A stretch of DNA of 19,673 bases from JAKZSU01 sp047517485 (lineage in GTDB: Bacteria > Pseudomonadota > Alphaproteobacteria > UBA7887), in the NCBI GenBank assembly GCA_047517485.1, contig JAKZSU010000189.1, positions 1 to 19,673 of the forward strand, given 5' to 3'. The first letter of the stretch is position 1; each line of letters begins with the position of its first letter. The position numbers and the translations under genes are program-made. The notes below the pieces were generated by a model. The model was not told the DNA's origin. It was given only the letters and a program-made list of their open reading frames with translations, and made no database searches. Shown one piece after another: positions 13,389 to 19,673 of this stretch.

Positions 13389-14888
13389 ATGGAAAACTGG
13401 CCGATCCTCAGCCTGATCGTGTTCCTGCCGTTGGTCGGCGCCGCCTTGGTGCTGATGATCCGCGGCGATGCCGACGACGTGGCGCGCCGCGCCCGCGCGG
13501 TGGCGCTGTGGACGTCGATGATGACGTTCGTGCTAGCGCTCGCCTTGTGGTCGATTTTCGATCCCGCCAGCGCCGACTACCAGTTCGTCGAAAGCAAGCC
13601 GTGGATCCCCAGTCTCAATGTCAATTACACCCTTGGCGTCGACGGAATATCGCTACTCTTCGTGGTGCTGTCGACGTTCCTGATCCCGATCTGCATCCTC
13701 GCGAGCTGGCGGGCGATCACTGTTCGGGTCAAGGAATACATGATCGCGTTCCTGGTGATGGAAACCATGATGAACGGCGTGTTCTGCGCCCTCGACATGG
13801 TGCTGTTCTATATTTTCTTCGAAGCGATCCTGATCCCGATGTTCCTGATCATCGGGGTCTGGGGGGGGCCGCGCAAAGTCTACGCCGCGTTCAAATTCTT
13901 CCTCTATACCTTGGCCGGCTCGGTGCTGTTCCTGATCGCGCTTCTGGCGATGATCTATACCGCCGGCACCAGCGATATGCGGGTCTTGGCGGAGACCGCG
14001 TTCGATGTCGGCATGCAGTATTGGTTGTGGATCGCGCTGTTTGCGTCGTTCGCCGTCAAGGTGCCGATGTGGCCGCTGCATACTTGGCTGCCCGACGCCC
14101 ATGTCGAGGCGCCGACCGCGGGCTCGGTGATCCTCGCCGGCGTGCTTCTGAAACTCGGTGGCTACGGCTTTATCCGCTTTTCGTTGCCGATGCTGCCCGA
14201 AGCGACCGAATTCTTTACCCCGTTCGTCTATACCCTGAGCGTGGTCGCGGTGATCTATACCTCGCTGGTCGCCCTGATGCAGCGCGACATGAAAAAGCTC
14301 ATCGCCTATTCCTCGGTGGCCCACATGGGCTTCGTCACCATCGGTCTGTTCACCTTGACCACCCAGGGTACCGAGGGCGGGATCATGGTGATGCTGAGCC
14401 ATGGCGTGGTGTCCGCCGCGTTGTTCCTCTGCGTCGGCGTGGTCTACGACCGCATGCACAGCCGCGACATCGACAGCTATGGCGGCCTGGTGCATCGCAT
14501 GCCGGTCTATGCGTTCGTCTTCATGATATTCACCATGGCCTCGATCGGTCTGCCCGGAACCAGCGGTTTCGTCGGCGAGTTGCTGGTGTTGATCGGCATC
14601 TTCCAGGTCAATACCTGGGTCGCCGCGCTATCGGCGCTCGGCGTGATCTTGGGCGCGGCGTATATGCTATGGCTCTATCGCCGGGTGATATTCGGCGCGC
14701 TGACCAAGGACGAGCTCAAAACGATTCTCGATCTCGATCGCCGGGAAATCGCGGTGTTCGCGCCGCTGTTGGCGGTCACCCTATGGATGGGGATCTACCC
14801 CAACAGTTTCCTCGGCGTCATGCACGCCTCCGTCGATAAGTTACTCGAACAATCCCGGCCCGCGATCACCGCGGTCGCGGAACGATAG
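13389..14888 (+). CDS. nuoM: NADH-quinone oxidoreductase subunit M (antiporter-like)
   Basis: NuoM (ND4-like) is the second antiporter-like proton channel. The 499 residues contain E145 (YIFFEAILIPMF), K224 (FAVKVPMWPLHTWLPDAHVE), K255 (GVLLKLGGYG) and E397 (GTSGFVGELLVLIG), the family's proton-path residues. The gene begins 4 bases after nuoL. A run of eight G residues at 13861-13868 encodes part of GVWGGPRK (156-163) and is a possible slippage point; the frame is intact as given. Ten bases separate it from nuoN. Confidence 0.97.
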   Translation: MENWPILSLIVFLPLVGAALVLMIRGDADDVARRARAVALWTSMMTFVLALALWSIFDPASADYQFVESKPWIPSLNVNYTLGVDGISLLFVVLSTFLIPICILASWRAITVRVKEYMIAFLVMETMMNGVFCALDMVLFYIFFEAILIPMFLIIGVWGGPRKVYAAFKFFLYTLAGSVLFLIALLAMIYTAGTSDMRVLAETAFDVGMQYWLWIALFASFAVKVPMWPLHTWLPDAHVEAPTAGSVILAGVLLKLGGYGFIRFSLPMLPEATEFFTPFVYTLSVVAVIYTSLVALMQRDMKKLIAYSSVAHMGFVTIGLFTLTTQGTEGGIMVMLSHGVVSAALFLCVGVVYDRMHSRDIDSYGGLVHRMPVYAFVFMIFTMASIGLPGTSGFVGELLVLIGIFQVNTWVAALSALGVILGAAYMLWLYRRVIFGALTKDELKTILDLDRREIAVFAPLLAVTLWMGIYPNSFLGVMHASVDKLLEQSRPAITAVAER

Positions 14889-14898
14889 GGAACGCGGC

Positions 14899-16341
14899 AT
14901 GACTTACTTGTTTCCCGATCTGTTGCCGGCGCTGCCCGAGTTAATCCTACTCGCGACGGCGATCATCCTGCTGATGGTGGGGGTGATCCGCCCCGGCGAC
15001 GACGACGGTCCGGCGACGACGTTCGCGCTGGTCGGGATGATTCTGGCGCTGGTGGTGATCGCTTTCGCGCCGCCGCAGCCGGGGACCACGTTCGAGGGCT
15101 TGTTCGTCACCGACGCGTTTACCCGGTTCATGAAAGGCCTGGTTCTGGTCGGCGCGGTGCTGACCTTGGTGATGGCGCGTGGCTTCCGCATTCGCGAGGG
15201 CATGAACCAGTTCGAATATCCGGTGCTGCTGACCTTCGCGACGCTGGGCATGCTGATGATGGTGTCGGCGAACGACTTGATGTCGCTTTATGTCGGCATC
15301 GAACTGCACAGTCTGCCACTGTACGTGATCGCCTCGTTTCGCCGCGATAGTCGCCGCTCGACCGAGGCGGGGTTGAAGTATTTCATCCTCGGCGCCCTGT
15401 CCTCGGGCATGCTGCTCTACGGCTGCTCCCTGGTCTACGGGTTTGCCGGCAGCACGAATTTTGACGCCTTGGCGGGCACGCTCGGCCACGGCAACACGCC
15501 TGTCGGCGTGGTGATCGGGCTGGTCTTCATCGCCGCCGGCCTGGCGTTCAAGATATCCGCAGTCCCCTTTCACATGTGGACGCCGGATGTCTATGAAGGC
15601 GCGCCGACCCCGATCACCGCGTTCTTCGCCGCCGCGCCGAAAGTGGCGGCGATGGCCTTGTTCCTGCGCGTGCTCATCGATCCGTTCGGCGGCATGGTCG
15701 AGGAATGGCGCCAGATCATCGTCTTCATCGCCGTCGCCTCGATGCTGATCGGCGCCTTCGCGGCGATCTATCAAACCAACATCAAGCGGCTGATGGCCTA
15801 CAGCTCGATCGGCAATATCGGCTATGCCCTGGTCGGGCTGGCGACCGGCACCGAGGCGGGGGTCCAGGCGGTCATCGTCTATATGTCGATCTATCTGATC
15901 ATGACCATCGGGGCCTTCGGGTGCATCATGGCGATGCGTTCGAAAGGGCAGATGCTGGAAGGCATCAGTGATTTGGCCGGGCTCGGAAAAAGCCGGCCGA
16001 TGATCGCCGCGGCGCTCGCCGTGCTGATGTTCTCGATGGCCGGAATACCACCGCTCGCCGGCTTCTTCGGCAAATTGTATGTCTTCCTCGCGGCGATCGA
16101 GGCTGGGCTCTATACCCTGGCGGTGATCGGCGTGCTGACCAGCGTGGTTGGCGCGTTCTATTATCTGCGCATCATCAAGATCATGTATTTCGACGAGGAG
16201 GCGCAGACTTTCGACCGCCCGCTCGAGAGCGAGGTGTCGCTGGTGGTCGCCGGGACCAGCCTCTTGATCCTGGTCTTCTTCGTCTATCCCAACCCGCTCT
16301 TGGTCGGCGCGGCCAACGCGGCGGCGGCGCTGTTCCCGTGA
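14899..16341 (+). CDS. nuoN: NADH-quinone oxidoreductase subunit N (antiporter-like)
   Basis: NuoN (ND2-like) is the third antiporter-like subunit, next to NuoK. The 480 residues include E135 (YVGIELHSLPLYV), K218 (LAFKISAVPFHMWTPDVYEG), K248 (AAAPKVAAM) and K392 (GFFGKLYVF), with the usual 14-helix hydrophobic pattern. ATG 14899 is preceded by AGGGA (14887-14891) at 7 bases. The stop TGA overlaps the GTG start of birA (GTGA), so the nuo message probably continues into the housekeeping genes downstream. Confidence 0.97.
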   Translation: MTYLFPDLLPALPELILLATAIILLMVGVIRPGDDDGPATTFALVGMILALVVIAFAPPQPGTTFEGLFVTDAFTRFMKGLVLVGAVLTLVMARGFRIREGMNQFEYPVLLTFATLGMLMMVSANDLMSLYVGIELHSLPLYVIASFRRDSRRSTEAGLKYFILGALSSGMLLYGCSLVYGFAGSTNFDALAGTLGHGNTPVGVVIGLVFIAAGLAFKISAVPFHMWTPDVYEGAPTPITAFFAAAPKVAAMALFLRVLIDPFGGMVEEWRQIIVFIAVASMLIGAFAAIYQTNIKRLMAYSSIGNIGYALVGLATGTEAGVQAVIVYMSIYLIMTIGAFGCIMAMRSKGQMLEGISDLAGLGKSRPMIAAALAVLMFSMAGIPPLAGFFGKLYVFLAAIEAGLYTLAVIGVLTSVVGAFYYLRIIKIMYFDEEAQTFDRPLESEVSLVVAGTSLLILVFFVYPNPLLVGAANAAAALFP

Positions 16342-17102
16342 GTGAGGCGCGGATCAAGCTGCCGCCAGCCTACAGCCTGATCCATTTCGACGAAATCGAC
16401 AGCACCAACGCCGAGGCCCGGCGGCGTGCCGACGCCGGCGCGCCCGAAGGCACCTTGATCGTCGCCCGGCGCCAGACCGCCGGGCGCGGTCGGCGCGGAC
16501 GCGCGTGGCAATCGCCGGCGGGTAATCTCTACATGTCTTTGCTGCTGCGCCCCGACGAGCCGCTCGAGAACGCCGCCAACCTGTCGTTCGTGGCCGCCGT
16601 CGCGCTCGGCGAGGCGCTCGCCGGATTGGTCCCGCCGATGGTCGAAATATCCTTGAAATGGCCCAACGATGTGCTGATCCATGGTCACAAATGCGCCGGA
16701 TTGTTGCTCGAATCCGCGGCGCGCGCGTCGGGGACCCTGGATTGGTTGGTGATCGGCATCGGCGTGAATATTTCGAGCCATCCGGAGAATTTGCCGTATC
16801 CTGCGACCGATCTCGTTTTCGAGGGCGCGGTCGATGCCACCTTTGAGGCCGTGGTGGAGGCGTTCGCCCGGCATTTTCTGCGCTGGAGCGATGTCTGGAT
16901 GGATCAAGGATTTGGCCCGGTGCGCGCGGCCTGGCTGGCGATGGCGCATGGTTTGGGAGAGGCAATCGAAGTGAGGCTCGAGGAGGAAACCATTCACGGA
17001 AGGTTCGAAGGGCTCGACGATGACGGCACGTTGCTGGTCGCGCTCGACGACGGTGGTATCCGCCGCGTGGTGGCGGGCGATGTCTTTCCGGTGAGCCGAT
17101 GA
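16338..17102 (+). CDS. birA: Biotin--[acetyl-CoA-carboxylase] ligase (monofunctional)
   Basis: This enzyme activates biotin to biotinyl-AMP and attaches it to the carrier-domain lysine of acetyl-CoA carboxylase and related enzymes in the cytoplasm. The 254 residues contain DSTN (21-24), the adenylate loop GRGRRGRAW (49-57), KWPNDV (107-112), K118 before AGLLLE (120-125), and GIGVNI (140-145), followed by a small C-terminal SH3-like domain (about 206-252). There is no N-terminal helix-turn-helix, so it is an enzyme only and not a biotin-operon repressor. The GTG start overlaps the nuoN stop and lacks a clear Shine-Dalgarno, suggesting coupled translation. The stop overlaps the coaX ATG (ATGA). 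The position after nuoN is typical of alphaproteobacteria. Confidence 0.93.
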   Translation: MSEARIKLPPAYSLIHFDEIDSTNAEARRRADAGAPEGTLIVARRQTAGRGRRGRAWQSPAGNLYMSLLLRPDEPLENAANLSFVAAVALGEALAGLVPPMVEISLKWPNDVLIHGHKCAGLLLESAARASGTLDWLVIGIGVNISSHPENLPYPATDLVFEGAVDATFEAVVEAFARHFLRWSDVWMDQGFGPVRAAWLAMAHGLGEAIEVRLEEETIHGRFEGLDDDGTLLVALDDGGIRRVVAGDVFPVSR

Positions 17103-17875
17103 GCCGTGATCTTCTGCTTGCCGTCGATGCCGGTAATACCAACGTGGTGTTCGCCCTGTTCGACGGCGACACGCTGGTCGACAGCTGGCGGACCGCCACT
17201 GTCGTCAACCGGACCGCCGACGAGTATGCGGTGTGGTTGACCCAGTTGCTGACGCTCGACGGGATCGACCTCGGCGAGGTGAACGCGGCGATCATCGCCA
17301 CCGTGGTGCCACAGGCGTTGCACGAAATATCGGCGCTGTGTCGGCGCTACTTCAATTGCGAGCCTCGGGTAGTCGGACGTGGGCTCGAACTGGGCCTCAA
17401 GATCCATATCGACCGCCCGGGTGACGTCGGCGCCGACCGTCTGGTCAGCGCGGTCGCCGCCCATGATCGTTATCCGGGCTGGCTGATCGTGATCGATTTC
17501 GGCACCGCGACGACGCTCGACGTCATCAGCGCCGACGGCGATTACGAAGGCGGCGTGATCGCGCCCGGGGTCAATCTGTCGCTCGAGGCGCTTGATCGCG
17601 CGGCGGCGAAATTGCCGCGGATCTCGGTCGAGCGGCCGCCAAGCGTGATCGGAACCGGCACCGTGTCGGCGATGCAGTCCGGGGTCTATTGGGGTTACGT
17701 GGGACTGTTGGAGGGCTTGGTCGCGCGGATTCGCGGCGAGATCGATCAACCCATGACGTGCGTCGCGACGGGAGGTTTGGCCGCGCTCTTTCATGACGCC
17801 GCCGACGTCATCGACGTATTCGATCCGGATCTGACGTTGCACGGCCTGTGCCGCATTCATCGGCTGAATCCGTGA
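17099..17875 (+). CDS. coaX: Type III pantothenate kinase
   Basis: CoaX phosphorylates pantothenate in the first step of coenzyme A synthesis. It is an ASKHA-fold enzyme unrelated to CoaA and insensitive to CoA feedback. The 258 residues show the phosphate loop DAGNTN (10-15), GADR (111-114), the catalytic-site strand DFGTATTLD (133-141), GGVIAPG (151-157) and ATGGLA (223-228). All are standard for the family. The ATG overlaps the birA stop. The TGA stop (17873-17875) overlaps a GTG proposed as the start of rnj. Confidence 0.95.
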   Translation: MSRDLLLAVDAGNTNVVFALFDGDTLVDSWRTATVVNRTADEYAVWLTQLLTLDGIDLGEVNAAIIATVVPQALHEISALCRRYFNCEPRVVGRGLELGLKIHIDRPGDVGADRLVSAVAAHDRYPGWLIVIDFGTATTLDVISADGDYEGGVIAPGVNLSLEALDRAAAKLPRISVERPPSVIGTGTVSAMQSGVYWGYVGLLEGLVARIRGEIDQPMTCVATGGLAALFHDAADVIDVFDPDLTLHGLCRIHRLNP

Positions 17876-19536
17876 CCGCGGAAAACGACTCCATAGATAC
17901 CGACGAATTTGTCTTCGTCCCGCTCGGCGGTGCCGGCGAGATCGGCATGAATCTCAATCTTTACGGGCTCGACGGCAAATGGTTGATGCTCGATCTCGGG
18001 GTGACGTTCGGCGAGGAAAATCTTCCCGGCATCGACTTGGTGATGCCCGATCCGAGTTTTATCGAGGAGCGCCGCGAGGATTTGCTGGCGATCATCGTCA
18101 CCCATGCCCACGAGGATCATCTCGGCGCAATTCCTTATCTCTGGCCACGTCTGCGTTGCCCGGTCTATGCCACGCCATTCGCCGCCGCCGTTCTGCGACG
18201 CAAATTGCGCGAGGTCAAACTCGAGGACGAAGTCGAGTTGCATGAAGTGCCGCTCGGCGGCCGCGTCGTGTTGGGGCCGTTCGATCTCGAATTCATCACC
18301 GTGACCCACTCGACCCTGGAGCCCAACGCGGTGGCGATCCGAACCCGCCAGGGGACGGTGCTGCATACCGGCGACTTCAAGGTCGATCCGGATCCCCTGA
18401 TCGGCGAGGCCACCGATGTCGCCGCGCTGAGCCGGGTCGGCGACGAGGGCGTGCTCGCCATGGTCTGCGATTCGACCAACGTGCTGTACAACGGATCGTC
18501 GGGGTCGGAAGGCGCGTTGCGAAAAAGCCTCGACGGGTTGTTCGCCGACCGCCCGGGGCGGATCGTGGTCACCACGTTCGCGTCGAACGTCGCCCGCATC
18601 GAGACCGTGGCCAAACTCGCGGCGCGCCACGATCGCCATCTGGCGCTGGTCGGCCGCAGTCTGTGGCGGATCACCGACGCGGCGCGAGAAGCGGGATATC
18701 TGCAAGACCTTCCGCCCTTTCTGTCCGATGCCGATGTCGGGCACTTGCCCGCCGACAAGGTGGTCTTGCTGGCGACCGGGTGCCAAGGCGAGCCGCGCGC
18801 GGCCATGGCCAAGATCGCCAGCGACCAACACCCGCATGTCCAGCTCGATCCCGGTGACTTGGTGATTTTTTCGTCGAAAGTCATTCCGGGAAACGAGAAA
18901 TCGATCACCCGTTTGCAGAACCAACTCGCCGAACTGGGTATCGATCTGGTGACCGAGTCGGATGATTTCGTTCATGTCTCGGGACATCCGGCGCGCGATG
19001 AGCTGGCGCAATATTACGGTTGGGTGCGGCCGCGTATCGCGGTGCCGGTGCACGGCGAGAGCCGCCATTTGGCGGAACACGCCGCGTTCGCCCGTTCGCT
19101 CCAGGTGCCGGAAGCGGTCGAGCTGTGCAATGGCGCGGTGCTCCGCCTGGCGCCGGGCGCGGCGGAGATTGTCGATCACGTGCCGGCCGGCCGCCTGGCG
19201 CTCGACGGCAGCACGCTGATCTCGGTCGATGCCAATCCGCTGCGCGAACGCCGCCGCCTGATGCGAGAGGGTGTGATATTTTTGACCCTCGTCGCCGACC
19301 ACGACGGCGCCCTGCTGACCGATCCGCGATGGCGGGCGGAAGGCGTACATTGGGATGCCGGTGGCAAAGAGGCCGAACTGGTAACGGCGGTCGCCGACGC
19401 GGTCGCTGCGTTGCCCGTCGGCCAGCGCGGCGACGACGAGACCGTTCGCGAGGTCGCGCGCCTGGTAGTCCGTCGCCATTTTCGCCGCGCGCATGACAAG
19501 CGCCCGACGGTGGTCGTCGAGCTGGTTCGTCTGTAA
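17872..19536 (+). CDS. rnj: Ribonuclease J
   Basis: RNase J is a metallo-beta-lactamase/beta-CASP nuclease with 5'-3' exonuclease and endonuclease activity in mRNA decay and rRNA maturation. Counted from GTG 17872 the protein has 554 residues. Metal ligands are H78, H80, D82 and H83 (THAHEDHLGAIP), H146 (VTHST), D168 (HTGDFKVD) and H394 (VPVHGE). Beta-CASP features are S235/S238-region VTTFASN, KVIPGNE (336-342) and HVSGHP (368-373). GTG 17872 is preferred over GTG 17848 because it makes the same GTGA overlap seen at nuoN-birA and the conserved region starts at about residue 10. No Shine-Dalgarno is visible for either. The C-terminus is complete (ends VVVELVRL). Confidence 0.95.
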   Translation: MTAENDSIDTDEFVFVPLGGAGEIGMNLNLYGLDGKWLMLDLGVTFGEENLPGIDLVMPDPSFIEERREDLLAIIVTHAHEDHLGAIPYLWPRLRCPVYATPFAAAVLRRKLREVKLEDEVELHEVPLGGRVVLGPFDLEFITVTHSTLEPNAVAIRTRQGTVLHTGDFKVDPDPLIGEATDVAALSRVGDEGVLAMVCDSTNVLYNGSSGSEGALRKSLDGLFADRPGRIVVTTFASNVARIETVAKLAARHDRHLALVGRSLWRITDAAREAGYLQDLPPFLSDADVGHLPADKVVLLATGCQGEPRAAMAKIASDQHPHVQLDPGDLVIFSSKVIPGNEKSITRLQNQLAELGIDLVTESDDFVHVSGHPARDELAQYYGWVRPRIAVPVHGESRHLAEHAAFARSLQVPEAVELCNGAVLRLAPGAAEIVDHVPAGRLALDGSTLISVDANPLRERRRLMREGVIFLTLVADHDGALLTDPRWRAEGVHWDAGGKEAELVTAVADAVAALPVGQRGDDETVREVARLVVRRHFRRAHDKRPTVVVELVRL

Positions 19537-19673
19537 TACATAGCGTAATTCCGGTGGTCACTCTCCCGAGCCTATGATGCGGGGTCACAACGAAGCGCCC
19601 CAATAGGCAAGCAAGGAGAATGACCATGGCGGAGTATGTTGGATTGGACGTATCGAAGGAAGAGACGCGTTTT
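19537..19673 (+). mobile_element. Left end of an IS110-family insertion sequence
   Basis: Right after the rnj stop there are 89 noncoding bases, then an IS110-type transposase start. The insertion boundary lies somewhere in 19537-19625. No terminal inverted repeat is expected for this family, so it cannot be fixed by eye. GGTCAC occurs twice (19556-19561 and 19583-19588). No terminator for rnj is visible, so the rnj message may run into the element. Confidence 0.65.
19626..19673 (+). CDS. IS110-family transposase, N-terminal fragment
   Basis: Only 16 residues are visible before the window ends. They read MAEYVGLDVSKEETRF, matching the opening beta-strand of the RuvC-like DEDD domain of IS110/IS1111 transposases, where the Asp of GLDVSK is the first catalytic acid. 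ATG 19626 is chosen because AAGGAG (19613-19618) lies 7 bases upstream; an in-frame ATG at 19620 is too close to that site. The rest of the gene and its subgroup cannot be judged. Confidence 0.8.
   Translation, partial: MAEYVGLDVSKEETRF

Noticed and set aside
17848..17871. GTG 17848 as the rnj start, adding eight residues
   Set aside because: It lies well inside coaX, has no ribosome binding site, and the extra residues precede the conserved region; GTG 17872 matches the overlap style of the neighbouring genes. It cannot be fully excluded.

Overview
The window is high-GC DNA from what looks like an alphaproteobacterium, most likely Rhodospirillales or a neighbouring order. The main clues are a compact 14-gene nuoA-nuoN cluster with separate nuoC and nuoD, a NuoG without the N7 cluster cysteines, the order nuoN-birA-coaX-rnj, and a tRNA-Asp just upstream of nuo. 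All intact genes are on the + strand. The taxonomic call rests on gene order and protein character recalled from memory, not on a search.

Layout. Bases 1-136 are the right end of an IS5-family insertion sequence (last 38 transposase residues plus a probable terminal repeat). Next is a TTG-started FMN-dependent 2-hydroxy-acid dehydrogenase (255-1430), then tRNA-Asp(GTC) (1481-1557) behind a TTGACA promoter that overlaps a perfect 16-bp palindrome. A small unknown membrane and coiled-coil protein (1664-2038) follows, possibly read from a leaderless mRNA. A 233-bp leader with a candidate promoter and two stem-loops precedes nuoA. The operon core runs from 2272 to 19536 with almost no untranslated space: nuoABCDEFGHIJKLMN, birA (biotin-protein ligase), coaX (type III pantothenate kinase) and rnj (RNase J). 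The last 89 noncoding bases and the start of an IS110-family transposase close the window. No gene-free stretch exceeds 300 bases.

How the genes work together. NuoE, F and G form the NADH-oxidising arm of respiratory complex I. NuoB, C, D and I form the connecting arm that carries electrons to quinone. NuoA, H, J, K, L, M and N form the proton-pumping membrane arm. The FMN dehydrogenase could be a second, independent electron entry point at the membrane. BirA, CoaX and RNase J are housekeeping genes chained to the end of nuo by 4-base start/stop overlaps.

No CRISPR array, defence system, prophage or biosynthetic cluster was seen. The observations most worth checking are small. A dnaX-type A-AAA-AAG slippery heptamer in nuoB has a -1 frame that ends exactly on the nuoC start codon. 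A 7-codon minicistron bridges nuoH and nuoI through overlapping start and stop codons at both ends. A normally acidic NuoH residue is Ala. Two insertion sequences lie at the places where the conserved synteny appears to break.
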